This document shows, one piece after another, positions 37,367 through 47,252 of a stretch of 64,000 nt of DNA (the first letter of the stretch is position 1; each line of letters starts with the position of its first letter). Below the pieces are notes generated by a model, which saw only the letters and a program-made list of their open reading frames with translations, was not told where the DNA came from and ran no database searches. The position numbers and the translations under genes were made by a program. The stretch comes from JAKALD01 sp963817785 (GTDB taxonomy: Bacteria; Pseudomonadota; Gammaproteobacteria; Burkholderiales; SG8-39), in contig CAWFPL010000007.1 in the NCBI GenBank assembly GCA_963817785.1, forward strand, positions 343,647-407,646, read 5' to 3'.

Positions 37367-38722
37367 ATGATCCCACAGGCACACGGTTTGGCAAGTCCAG
37401 GCCAGGCAGCACAAGGAACTCGCTGCAAGCTTGCAGTTGCGATGGCGCAAATCGTCGTGGCCGGGCTTGTGCTGTCGTTGCTTTCCGCGAGCGCGTGGGC
37501 GGCGGAAACCGGGACAGCGGCGACCGCAAGCAGCGGATTGCAAGCGGTGGAAGGGGCGCTGCAAAGCGTACAGGGCAACCTACAGGGTATCGGCTCGCAG
37601 CTATTCACTTATTTGGCGTTCATCGCAGTCGTATGGTGGGCTGCGCAACTGGTGCTGCTCGGCGGCGACTTCACGAATACCTTCGGCGGGTTCATGCGGA
37701 CCGTGTTTATTTTGGGCTTCACTTACTTCCTCATGCTGCCGTATGCGGCCGGGCAAACGCCCCTGGTGTGGTTCGTGGACAAGCTCACCACCGCTGTCAC
37801 GAGGACGCTCACGGGCAATCCCACCGGCGACGTCTCCGGCATTGCGAGCGGCGCCTTCAGCAATCTGTACGGGATGATCGGGCTGCTCATGCAAGCTCTG
37901 ATGAAGCCGTTCAGCTCCTCGCACGGATTCCTGGCTGGAATGGAGGCGATCGGTGTGTTGTTCGCCAACCTCCCCATGGTGCTGTTCCTGGGCCTCGCGA
38001 TCGTCTTTCTTTGGTTCGCTGGCATCACGCTTTTCGTGATGGCGACGATCGGGCTGATCATGTTCAAGGTCGCCGATGTGTTCGCGCCGCTCTTCGTCCC
38101 GTTTCTGGCCTTGCCCGTCGTCAGCTGGCTTTTCGATGGGTGGCTGCGGTTTCTGCTTTCGGCTTCGATGTACAAGATCGCCGGGGCCGTGATCCTGCTG
38201 CTAGGTAGTGCGGTCATGCAGAGCATGGTGCCGCTCCTGTTGTCGGGTACCATGGATTGGGGCCAGGTGACGATAGGCGGCATGGTCGTGGCCGCGCTCG
38301 CGTTTTCCCTCCTGTACATCATGCTGCAACTACCAAACATCGCTCACGGCCTGATCAGCGGTCACGCCACGGTGCAGATGCAACGCATGATGGGCTCGGT
38401 CGCTCGCGGTGGACAGCTCGCGGCAGGGGCCACGCTCGCGGCGGCAGGCTCCGGGCCTAAGCTGATCGAGGCAGGAGTCAGTGCAGCGAAGGGCAGCATT
38501 GAAGCGGGCAGGGCCGCCGCCACGTACGCGCGCGGTGCCGTAACTGGGACGGCCATGGCCTATGCCGTCGGCGGGGTTGGGGGGGTGGCGAAGGCGACGG
38601 GCCAGTCCGGGCTGGACGGGACAGGACGCCTTGCAAGCGGCGCGCTGAGCAGCTATCGCAGGGCGAGCGAGGCGAGCCGGCGCACGGGCCTGAACATCAT
38701 GTCGCGCGCGCGAAGAAGGTAG
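37367..38722 (+). CDS. trbL: Type IV secretion inner-membrane protein VirB6/TrbL
   Basis: 451 residues. An N-terminal signal-like helix is followed by a loop and at least five membrane segments (for example LFTYLAFIAVVWWAAQLVLL and MVLFLGLAIVFLWFAG), with AVMQSMVPLLLSG near residue 285. The C-terminal 110 residues are Ala/Gly-rich and soluble, as in TrbL. It forms part of the inner-membrane channel. It is the last conserved gene of the secretion block. Confidence 0.9.
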   Translation: MIPQAHGLASPGQAAQGTRCKLAVAMAQIVVAGLVLSLLSASAWAAETGTAATASSGLQAVEGALQSVQGNLQGIGSQLFTYLAFIAVVWWAAQLVLLGGDFTNTFGGFMRTVFILGFTYFLMLPYAAGQTPLVWFVDKLTTAVTRTLTGNPTGDVSGIASGAFSNLYGMIGLLMQALMKPFSSSHGFLAGMEAIGVLFANLPMVLFLGLAIVFLWFAGITLFVMATIGLIMFKVADVFAPLFVPFLALPVVSWLFDGWLRFLLSASMYKIAGAVILLLGSAVMQSMVPLLLSGTMDWGQVTIGGMVVAALAFSLLYIMLQLPNIAHGLISGHATVQMQRMMGSVARGGQLAAGATLAAAGSGPKLIEAGVSAAKGSIEAGRAAATYARGAVTGTAMAYAVGGVGGVAKATGQSGLDGTGRLASGALSSYRRASEASRRTGLNIMSRARRR

Positions 38723-38768
38723 CCTCTAACTTGCGCCCCGGCCCCAAATCCGCTACGAGGAAAGCCAG

Positions 38769-39017
38769 ATGCGCCTCCCGCTCCCGATGCCAGAAGACCC
38801 TGAGCTCGGGTCATACATCGAGGCTCGCTACGCGAGCTCTCCGGAGCAATGGAGCGAGCTTGAGAAGCCCGCATTCCCGAGAACGCGCGACGGGTTCCTC
38901 GCGGCGCTGCACTTCTTCTACCAGAACAACCCGGTTTTTTTCATAGGCGGATGGGTGATCACAGCGCTCGCGTTGGTGAACATCGCATATCGCGCGCTGA
39001 GCGCGGTCGTTGGCTGA
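38769..39017 (+). CDS. Small single-span membrane protein at end of secretion locus
   Basis: 82 residues from an ATG preceded by AGGAAAG. A soluble acidic front half (MPEDPELGSYIEARYAS) leads to one C-terminal membrane helix (VFFIGGWVITALALVNIAY). No family is recognised. Direction and spacing place it in the transfer operon after trbL. Confidence 0.65.
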   Translation: MRLPLPMPEDPELGSYIEARYASSPEQWSELEKPAFPRTRDGFLAALHFFYQNNPVFFIGGWVITALALVNIAYRALSAVVG

Positions 39018-39020
39018 GGA

Positions 39021-39221
39021 ATGTCGGGCCGCGCCGTGGCGAACGTGTTTGAACTGTGGGTCGACGAGAGCTGGCAACCGCGCATTACGCTGATGTCGGG
39101 CTGGGTCGTGCATGGTGTCTCGCTGATCGGTGGCACGGACGAGCGGCTTCGTGGCGCCGTCAACATGCTCGACGAGGTCAGTGCGCCTTCGCTTCGCATT
39201 CCGCCCGGGGAAGGGTGCTAG
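39021..39221 (+). CDS. Short hypothetical protein, uncertain
   Basis: 66 residues beginning four bases after the previous stop, in the same direction. It contains FELWVDESWQPRITLMSGWVV and no recognised domain. The purine-rich GAGGA touches the start, which is too close for an ideal ribosome site. Beyond it (39222-39587) no convincing gene is seen; a reverse-strand open stretch at 39205-39392 starting MQTWLPVAIEDALVS could be a gene fragment. Confidence 0.4.
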   Translation: MSGRAVANVFELWVDESWQPRITLMSGWVVHGVSLIGGTDERLRGAVNMLDEVSAPSLRIPPGEGC

Positions 39222-39587
39222 CGCGTCGCCATGCGTGCCTCGGGCAGCTTCAACATCCAGACACTGTAGGGTGTCATCTAAGACGTATCGCATCGCTACG
39301 GCTGTCTCATGCAGGGCTGCGATGGGTAGGCGCACGTAGTCAATAGGGCTTACGAGTGCATCCTCAATCGCCACGGGTAACCACGTTTGCATTGGTTTGG
39401 GAGGCGCGACCAGCCGGTTTCGGCCACGAAGCGACGGTCGCCAGTGTTGCTTCGAACGACAGCCGTTCGGCCATTGCTGCCGCTTAGATCGGAAACATTG
39501 AGCGGCCGGTGTCCAGCTGCCTGCTGACGTTGGTTAAGATTGCAATTCGAATTACCGCTTCTATGGAGCCGGAGGACGGCATCCGAC

Positions 39588-39809
39588 CGATACTGTTGAA
39601 AAAGTCCAAATCGGGAAGGCGCAAAAATGTCAGCGAATATTGATGCGATTCAAAATTCGGCGACGGTTGGCTCGTTGTGCTTATTAGAGGGCCCCAGGTC
39701 GAGATCTCGTACTGTCCGGGCATCCCCTCTAGCTGGACGCGCGCATCGTCGCCCATAACGGCTAGAAATTATCGACTCTCGGCGCAAGCACAGTTTTTCA
39801 ACAGTATCG
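39588..39809. mobile_element. Probable MITE with 16-bp terminal inverted repeats
   Basis: A 222-base segment bounded by cgatactgttgaaaaa (39588-39603) and its exact complement (39794-39809). It encodes nothing convincing. The ends resemble those of the IS1182-type element at 51509 (gattctgttgaaaaa), so it could be mobilised by a related transposase. It marks the boundary between the transfer genes and the cargo region. Confidence 0.6.
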
Positions 39810-40005
39810 ACCTAGAGCTGACGTTCGGAGTATCAAGCCAGGCCCCAATAGTTCGATAGCTGGCTGCGCCGTCCGAGCGAGTTAGAAGGTCGGGGCACGC
39901 CACGACGGCACAGCCTTACGGTCGGACGGCCGCCGCACTATCATCCAGAGTAGACAACCGGCATAAGGCACCGGTCGGGTGTCTTTGCAGACGATGGGGG
40001 GAGAC

Positions 40006-42669
40006 ATGGGGAGCGCCAGGGAAGACTACGAGCACTTCGTGCGCTGGCTGCACCAGCCCGACAGGCGCGTTCGAGAGGACGTTCTGCGCTTTGCCAACAT
40101 GGTTCTGGCGGACTTCGAGCGTACCGCCGGGACCTTCCGCCAGCACAATAGCCGTTCAAACCATCTGGCGGTCCTCGCGCGCCGAGTTCTTGCCACGACA
40201 TCTGCTGCTGTGCCAGAGGCACCGGCGCAGAACCCCGCACTACCTTGGCCTTGGAAGAGACTGCGGCAGCTCTCGGTTGGTCCGTTCAGGGGATTTCGAC
40301 GAAACGAGTCGTTCGACCTGCAAAAGCGCGTGCTTCTTATCTACGGGCCGAACGGCAGCGGTAAGAGCAGTCTGTGCGAGGCGTTGGAGCACACGCTCCT
40401 CGGAACGGTGCAGGAAGCTGAGGCCAGACGCATCGAGGCCCAGCAGTACTTCGCAAACATCCATGCCCGACGCTTCGTCGCGCCACGGCTCACGGCAACG
40501 GATCATGGCGACCAGGAAATCGTCGTAGCGGCGAATCCCGACACTTATCGTTTCTGCTTCGTCGAAAAGAATCGCATCGAAGCATTTGCGCGGATGGCTG
40601 CTCGGCCACCCGCCACGAGGACCGAGCTCATCGCCACGCTGTTTGGCATGGAGAAATTTAACGACTTTGCGAGTCACTTCAACGAATCGATGGATGCGGC
40701 GCTGGTTTGCGACGCCGAGAACGAGCGTGCATTGACCAGCCGCCGGCAAGTTCTCGCCCGCGACCAGCAAACCGTCGCCGCCGAGCAAGCGTCCTTGATG
40801 AAGCTCAACCAGGGGGAAGCGACATTCGCCGAGGGCTGCCGGCCAGGCACGTCCTATGTCGATCTCAAGGCGTGGATTGGTACTCCGGAAGCGCCCGGAC
40901 GCCTGCAGGAGCTTGACGGCATCCTGAACGTCGTTCCGCCGGCGGTCGTGGGGATCACACGCGAGGGATTGGCCAATCGCTATACGGCAGCGGACGGCGC
41001 AGCGGACCGCTTGGGAACAGCGACCAGACAGCTCGAGGCAAGAAGCCACCAGGTTTCCTTCAAGGACCTTTACACCGCAGTGCTCGCCTTGCAAGCGGCC
41101 CATGAAGACCGATGCCCTGCGTGCGACACCCCGCTGAATGCCGTTACCACTGATCCGTACCAGAAGGCAACGGCGGGTCTACGGGATCTCCGCGATCTTG
41201 CCGCACTGCAGGAAGAGGCCGCGCGTTGTCGCCAACAGCTGGATGAGGCATCACGATCCTTGCGTGTGGACCTCAATATCGCGTTCGCTTCGATGACTCA
41301 GAACGAGCAGAACACGACGCCCGTGGGGCGCTATATCGCCGGACTGGATCAAGCACCACGCGGTGATCGCTGGTGGCAGGACGTCTACGCTCCAATAAGA
41401 GGTGACGGCCGGGAAGTGGAGCCGGCGTCGCTGGAGCAAGTGCTGGAAATCGCGTCGCGCATCGAGCTACGGGATCAGGAGATTCAACGTCAGGTTCAGG
41501 AACGTCAGGCACTCGTCCAAGAACGGGATACGCTGCTATTGTGGCAGCGTCAGATTCTGGAGCGGGACCTCGCCCGCAAATCCGCTGTGGATGAGATCGC
41601 CGCGGCCCGAGGACGTATCGCGCGATTTGACGAAGAAAATTCGGGTCTTATTCAGCGGGCTGCCCAAGAACGTCAGAACATCGAGCGGGATCGCCCCATT
41701 AAGGTGGCGTACGACCAGTTTCTACCGATGCTGCGGTGCTTTAGGAACGAACTGCCCGGCTTGCTGATGGAGGGCCTCAACGATCTCGCGAGAGACCTTT
41801 ACAACGAATTCAACCAGCACGATCCCGAAGCGGACAAATTCGCCTCGCTGCACCTTCCCCTAACGGGCGAACAGCGCATCGATATCGCATTTCGTGGCGA
41901 CCCACAGCGTCGCCTCGACGCCCTGGTGATTCTGAGTGAGGGACATATTCGATGTCTCGGACTTGCAATCCTGATGGCGAAGGCGATCAGCACTGGCTGC
42001 TCGCTGATCATATTCGACGATGCGATCAACGCCATCGACCATGACCATCGGAGCGGTATTCGGCAGACTATTTTCGAGAGCGATCGTTTTCGGGAGATTC
42101 AGCTCGTCGTCACCTGCCACAGCGGTGAGTTCATCAAGGACATCCACAATCATTTGCCGCAGTACAGCCGAAACGATTGGACGGAGTATGTCATCAGCCA
42201 CCACGCCGGCGACTATCATCCACAGGTGGTCTCGAACACAATGAGCCGAAACTACGTGGAGCGGGCGCGAGTCGCCAAGAACGCATTGGACGACCGCGAG
42301 GCGCTTTCCTGCGGTCGCAGAGCACTGGAAATGCTATCCAACAAGGTCTGGAAATGGCTCGCGTCCTTCGGCCGCGGCGAACTGCGATTGGAACTGAGAG
42401 GTCCGGGAGCCGAGCCGTCGCTGCGAGATCTCTGCGAAGCGCTGCGTACAAGATTGAACGACAATACCTTCGTGCATCCGGAGAAGGATTCGATTGTCGA
42501 TGCCCTGAATCTCATACTGGGAATTCCGGCACAAAACCTTATTTGGACCTATCTCAACAAGGGCACGCACGAACGCGCCGATCGCGACGATTTCGACGCA
42601 GCGCATGTCGAAAGCGTAATTGCCACACTTGAACATCTCAACGACCTTCGGCTACGTCGCGCTGCATAG
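40006..42669 (+). CDS. Rad50/SMC-like ABC ATPase with zinc hook, defence candidate
   Basis: 887 residues from the ATG after GGGGGGAGAC; starts at 39979 (GTG) and 39994 are alternatives. A 90-residue N-terminal domain precedes Walker A GPNGSGKSS near residue 114. Coiled-coil arms meet at CPACDTPL near residue 368, a zinc-hook motif. The ABC signature LSEGHIRCLGLAILMAKA and Walker B LIIFDDAINAID follow near 642-670. The C-terminal 200 residues end in YLNKGTHERADRDDFDAAHV, resembling helical domains in defence ATPases. The plan recalls RloC, a zinc-hook anticodon nuclease, but the nuclease residues cannot be confirmed. Confidence 0.75.
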   Translation: MGSAREDYEHFVRWLHQPDRRVREDVLRFANMVLADFERTAGTFRQHNSRSNHLAVLARRVLATTSAAVPEAPAQNPALPWPWKRLRQLSVGPFRGFRRNESFDLQKRVLLIYGPNGSGKSSLCEALEHTLLGTVQEAEARRIEAQQYFANIHARRFVAPRLTATDHGDQEIVVAANPDTYRFCFVEKNRIEAFARMAARPPATRTELIATLFGMEKFNDFASHFNESMDAALVCDAENERALTSRRQVLARDQQTVAAEQASLMKLNQGEATFAEGCRPGTSYVDLKAWIGTPEAPGRLQELDGILNVVPPAVVGITREGLANRYTAADGAADRLGTATRQLEARSHQVSFKDLYTAVLALQAAHEDRCPACDTPLNAVTTDPYQKATAGLRDLRDLAALQEEAARCRQQLDEASRSLRVDLNIAFASMTQNEQNTTPVGRYIAGLDQAPRGDRWWQDVYAPIRGDGREVEPASLEQVLEIASRIELRDQEIQRQVQERQALVQERDTLLLWQRQILERDLARKSAVDEIAAARGRIARFDEENSGLIQRAAQERQNIERDRPIKVAYDQFLPMLRCFRNELPGLLMEGLNDLARDLYNEFNQHDPEADKFASLHLPLTGEQRIDIAFRGDPQRRLDALVILSEGHIRCLGLAILMAKAISTGCSLIIFDDAINAIDHDHRSGIRQTIFESDRFREIQLVVTCHSGEFIKDIHNHLPQYSRNDWTEYVISHHAGDYHPQVVSNTMSRNYVERARVAKNALDDREALSCGRRALEMLSNKVWKWLASFGRGELRLELRGPGAEPSLRDLCEALRTRLNDNTFVHPEKDSIVDALNLILGIPAQNLIWTYLNKGTHERADRDDFDAAHVESVIATLEHLNDLRLRRAA

Positions 42670-42891
42670 GTAGCTACGAATCGAGCCACTACGTCGCGCC
42701 CTTTGCTGAATAGAGCCCTGGCTCAATTTCTCAAGTGTCGGCTTCTTGCCGGGAGCGCCCGTTGAGTAGAGCGCTGCAAAGCAGACCTACGTCAATCCAC
42801 CTGTTTTGCCATCGTCCGCTCTCAGCGGATGCGGGGAACCGCCGCTTTCGGCCGTGAACGGACTTCCGAGCCGACCTTCGGCCATGAGAGA

Positions 42892-43130
42892 TTAGCCCTT
42901 GAGTATATGAGCAAGGACAAACTCCGGAAACTCCTGCAGCAGTGCGTCTAAGCGATCCTGCGCCCCCACACGGTAGTAGATGTCGTCGATCAGGGCGTCG
43001 AAACGCTCAACAGCTGTGGAGCTGGCCGCACCGAGAGAGAGAGAGCTCGAACATCGATAATGTGAGCGCGCGTCACCGGCGCATTCTTGATCGATGGAAA
43101 GTTCTCAACGATAATTCGCGCAATTCGCAT
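42892..43130 (-). pseudogene. Small frame-shifted gene interrupted at a dinucleotide repeat
   Basis: A short frame begins MRIARIIVENFPSIKN, ten bases after the STAND gene, and a second frame ends AVERFDALIDDIYYRVGAQD...LAHILKG at 42892. They would join into one 78-residue protein if the (CT) tract at 43033-43045 lost one unit. The tract is 13 bases of alternating CT on the coding strand. It may be a broken gene or a phase-variable one. Function unknown; it would be the last gene of the STAND operon. The 42670-42891 gap holds nothing recognisable. Confidence 0.5.
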
Positions 43131-44431
43131 AACAGCGTCCTAGTCGTCGACATCGCTAAATATGGATCGCCCCTTCGGCGCTGCAGCGACCTTTGCTGGT
43201 GAAATGTTCGACCAAAAACCAACATCTTCCTCGGGGGCTTTCTTATTGGAAACGTCTGCTATGGCGTCGTCGATCTGGCCACTTAGTAAATCCAGCATGT
43301 TTTGAACAGTCGCGTCGTCCGAAAACGCTTCTTGCAATTGCTCAACAAAGTTCCGGACCTGGTCAAATTGGTTTGGTATATCAAACTCTGGATCAGCTTC
43401 ATCTGCAAGTTCCGATATGCGGTCCGAAACAACGCTGTCGAGTGTGGCCACCAGCTGGACTCCTAGTCGTATAAGTTGAGTGGGCCGAAGGAGCGCCAGG
43501 ATGTCGTCGTCACTCAAGAAGGAGGCGTCAAGGTCGTTAAGCGCGGCCCGTTCGAGTTTGTCTGCCATTTCAAAGCGAATCTCCTCCGGCAGTCGGTGCA
43601 GATTGTGAACGCGTGCGAGAAAGCGCAGCCGCCGGTCACTGGCGATTCGCCAAAAGTGTTGGTGTTGAGCCTCACGTCGAAACAAAATTGAGTCTGCACC
43701 CAAAATGGCGGTGACCACTGTGTCTGATGCGCGGTTTGTTAAGAACTCAAGCAGAGGTCCATTGATTTCAGGCACGTCGGGCACCCCAATCAAACGACCA
43801 ACTAAGTGCTCAAATGCCGACAGCGGAATAACAACAGCATCGCGAATCGATTCGGCACCTTCGCATACGGCTTCGGCAAGCAATGTCTCGAGCTTCGCCC
43901 CCTGAACATATAGTTCCACTAGGTCGGAACGCGCGCTTAGCATGCTACTGATAGCATCGGTGAACGTGGGGTGCACGAAGCCCCAGATCTGCTGAGAATC
44001 GTCTTGGCGAACCGATACAAATGACCCCTTCAACTGCGGTAGCGCATCAGCAATCGCGCGCGCAGTGACGCCGTACTTTTCGGCGACCAGGCTCGTCGAA
44101 TCGCTAGCGAGGTCATGCGCCGGCAGCCTTCCTTGGCGAAGGAAGACAAGGGTCATGGCCGCTTGGTGCGGCTCGTCCAACTCTCGGATCGTTTGAACCA
44201 AGAACTCTGCCGGTTCTGCGACAAACTTGATCAAGTCATCAGGAAAGCTTTTCAGCGCTTTGGTATAGGTGCGATCGCCCAAGCGACGTGCAATCTCCGG
44301 CAGCAGCCGCGAATTTCCGGCTAATGCAGGTAGGTGGGCCTTTATCCGGCGCTTCCAAGCAGCTGTTTGATTCCCCGCCTTCAAATGGTTATAGATGATC
44401 TGCTCGCGTTCTTCTGGGCTTAATGAACCTA

Positions 44432-45534
44432 TTGAGTATTTCCTAACCTCGTGACAACCGAATTGTTCCTCATGCGTTACTCGGGTGTTGGCATAACATC
44501 GGAGTTTGCGCATGAAGACGAAGAACAAAATCGATGCCGGGGCGAAGCGCCGGGTGCGGGCGGCGCGGCTGCTTCAGGCCGGTCACGCTCCCGCGCAGGT
44601 GGCTGCTATGGTGGGCGCGCCGCGCCAGACGGTATACCGCTGGAAGGGCGTGCTGGAGTCCGAGGGAATCGATGCGCTTCGGAGCGTGAGCAAGGGCGGG
44701 CGTCCCGCCCGACTCGGTGCCGAGGAACTGTCCAAGCTGCAAGTAGCTTTGCTCGAAGGCCCGACGGCGCACGGCTTTGGCACGTCGCTCTGGACGATCA
44801 AGCGGGTGCGCGTGTTTATCGAGCGGCGCTTCGGCGTTCACTACAGCGAGGTTCATGTCTGGCGGTTGCTCGGGCAGTTGGGCTTCTCCAGCCAGAAGCC
44901 CGATCGGCGTGCGCTGGAGCGCGATGATGTGGCCATCGAGCATTGGAAGCGGCACACCTGGCCCGGGCTTAAAAAAAAGCCCGCCGCGAGGACCGGCTGA
45001 TCGTCTTCATCGACGAATCGGGCCTGTCGCAGCGCCCCACACGGGTGCGCACCTGGGCGGTGAGAGGCGAGACTCCGGTGCTCCAGTTCTGCTTCAACTG
45101 GGACCACGTCTCGGTGATCGCCGGAATGCACTATCGCGGCGTGTGCTTTCGGCTTCACGAAGGCTCGGTCAAGAAAGAGCAGGTCCTCGAGTTCCTCAAG
45201 GCGCTCAAAGCCCACTATCGCCGCCGGCTTCTCATCTTGTGGGATGGAGGCAGACCTCACCGCAGTCGCTTGGTGCGCGACTACGTGGACTCGACCGACG
45301 GCGACATCCAGCTCGAGTTCCTGCCCGGCTACGCCCCGGAACTCAACCCCGTGGAGTACCTCTGGGCTTGGCTCAAGCGCCATGCGCTGGCGAACTTCTG
45401 CCCCGAGACGTTGAGCGAACTCCAGCACACCGCTCGCGGCAAGCTGAAATCCGCCCAACGGCGCTCCGCCATCATCGCCTCCTGCTGGGAACAGGCTCAA
45501 CTGTTCTAATGTCATGCGGTTAGGTAATACTCAA
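44432..45534 (+). mobile_element. IS630-family insertion sequence, copy 1
   Basis: 1103 bases with 17-bp terminal inverted repeats, left TTGAGTATTTCCTAACC and right complement TTGAGTATTACCTAACC (one mismatch). It is flanked by TA on both sides, the target duplication of IS630/Tc1 elements. It interrupts the STAND gene. A nearly identical copy lies at 53149-54251. Confidence 0.93.
44512..45509 (+). CDS. IS630 transposase, two frames joined by -1 frameshift (copy 1)
   Basis: The first frame (44512-45000) encodes an HTH (LLQAGHAPAQVAAMVGAPRQ) and winged-helix domain. The second encodes the DDE domain: VFIDESGLS, LILWDGGRPHRS and GYAPELNPVEYLWAWLK supply Asp, Asp and Glu. The frames meet at gggcttaaaaaaaagccc: eight A residues inside a short hairpin. 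A -1 slip there reads LKKKARREDRLIVFIDES, giving a normal IS630 transposase. Programmed frameshifting at A-runs is known for this family. Confidence 0.9.
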
Positions 45535-46648
45535 TAGATCGACTACGGCCCTGTCATCTGCTAGAACGGGCAAATTCCTCGTACCCAGTTTCGGTTTCGC
45601 GCCATGCCAGATGTGGCTCCGAGAGGTCAGAATGAATCGGTTTCCGGACTCAATCGCCGCCTTCACCTTTGGCATCGCGTTGATCCAACAATCGACAAAA
45701 TCCGATCTGAGTTGATTTGGTCCGAACGCATCGTCGACCCAGTAGAGTCGATTCTTCTCGTGCGGATTCCATCGACTGGCTAGTTCGAGGGGGCCGTCAC
45801 ACTTCAGACATTGATGGTGCTCGCCGTCGATTGCAGTCGTTGACAGGATCGCGGCGAGCATGGACTTTCCAGTCGCGGGTGCCCCCAGAAGCAGAACGAT
45901 CTTGTGTTCTGCCAACATACGGACGGCGGTGCGATGGGCGGCAGTTGGTACGTAGACACGCAGGCCTGGTTGCAGGTGTCCCAGAAGGGCTTGCGTTTGC
46001 TGCGTGCATCTTTCATCAAGGATCGTCGATAAGTCCCCCAAGCCATATACACATGGCACCAAGGCTCGCAATCGAGCGCTGCCTCGGATCTGTAGCGTCA
46101 CCCACTCTCGACCGAGTACATGGGGCTCACGAACGCCCGCTTCGACAAGTTTGTCTCGGATTTGCGCAGCGACAGGGGCATCGACTCCCAAGCTCGTAAT
46201 GAGATAGTACGTCTCTGCTCGTCTCGCGGCCACCAACTCGCGAACCGTAGCCAACTCTGCATCAATAGCAGTTGCACGCAGCCGCTGGTCGGCCTTGCCG
46301 CTAAACTTGCACTGAACGGTGGCTTCAGAGCCCGTTTGGTCAGAGCCTGCCTTTCGCAATTGGAAGACGGCGTCTTGCCCACCGTCCTGGGCCTCGCGGT
46401 AGATCGAGACTGTTGTACCCAATGTCTCCGCGCATACCTGCGCGCAGAGATCTTGAAATGCCTTCCACCCAAGCGTGTGAATGGCTAGATCAACGTTGGC
46501 GCCTTGTACCTGCACTTCAGCCTCCGGCCTTCATGCTGGAATGGATGGACTAGAAATCTGCGTGTTTGCAATCTGGGACATAGGTCGCGGTACGCTCCGT
46601 GGGCAGGCAAACACAGCGCCGTTCAGCTAAATGGCCCTTCCAAGTCAT

Positions 46649-46800
46649 TTAATCACCGAACAGCCGAAACGCCCAGACCCTCTCGACCTGAATGTTCGCA
46701 GCCTGCAGCGCCAGGCGCACGGACTCGGCATCGGGCGCCCGGTAAAGGCTGATCATTCGCCGGCGGTCGGACGACAGGTAGCGCCATAAGTGTGCCAAGG
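46649..46800 (-). pseudogene. C-terminal fragment of a DUF4242-like protein
   Basis: About 50 codons on the reverse strand read RYLSSDRRRMISLYRAPDAE followed by SVRLALQAAN and end FRLFGD. This matches the C-terminal part of small DUF4242 (nickel-binding-like) proteins. No N-terminal part or start is found, so it is a remnant. The gap 46801-47252 has no gene but contains two palindromes (46955-46984 and 47007-47024). Confidence 0.55.
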
Positions 46801-46954
46801 GCAATCAGCATTTTTCAGAGTGTCGCAATTTGCCTCCCCTGATCCCCGTAAAATCGCAAATGGCCGAATCAGCGGGGCGGATCGCCCAGTCACCGCCAAC
46901 TGCGGCATTCTACTTTTCAGTGGCTCCTTTCTGGAAACGCGGCAGGCTACTTCG

Positions 46955-46984
46955 GGTCGCTATGCGGAGCTCCGCATAGCGACC
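46955..46984. repeat. Perfect 30-base palindrome
   Basis: The half-site ggtcgctatgcggag is followed directly by its exact complement with no spacer. An 18-base partner palindrome, caagctttagaaagcttg, lies at 47007-47024. Either could extrude as a cruciform or bind a dimeric protein. No gene in this gap explains them. Confidence 0.8.
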
Positions 46985-47252
46985 ATTAGCGGCTCTTCAA
47001 TGGATCCAAGCTTTAGAAAGCTTGACTCGCCTGAAAGTCAAAGCGGCGACACCCCTCCCACCAGACCATAAAGTCAATTATCGAAACCCGGAGCGGTGGG
47101 TGCGAGGACGGTCTTGCTCTGCATGCCCCTCCATTTGCCAGGTGCGATGCCTTTCACTGGCTGCGGTTGCGACCAGAAGTCTGGTAGGGCCAGCTGCCGA
47201 CGCCGCTTCCGGCTGTAGGCTGTCTCAGCACATGTGAAGCGACCAATGAATC

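Larger units (their letters stand above)
43140..46515 (-). pseudogene. Mrr-like nuclease / STAND NTPase (nSTAND3-like), split by IS630
   Basis: The 5' part (46515-45537) starts at GTG after GGAGG. It has a restriction-endonuclease-like domain (LGWKAFQDLC, DGGQDAVFQ, VQCKFSG) and then a P-loop NTPase (IVLLLGAPATGKSMLAA, LYWVDDAFG). The 3' part (44431-43140) continues with SLSPEEREQIIYNHLKAG and a long helical sensor region. Removing the IS and one TA copy restores the frame as AVVDLGSLSPEE, giving about 757 residues. Such nuclease-STAND proteins are predicted phage-defence effectors. The interruption should inactivate it. Confidence 0.8.

Noticed and set aside
39222..39587. Gene fragment starting MQTWLPVAIEDALVS on the reverse strand
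   Set aside because: It reads into the antisense of the 39021 frame and has no ribosome site or recognised domain; noted but not annotated.
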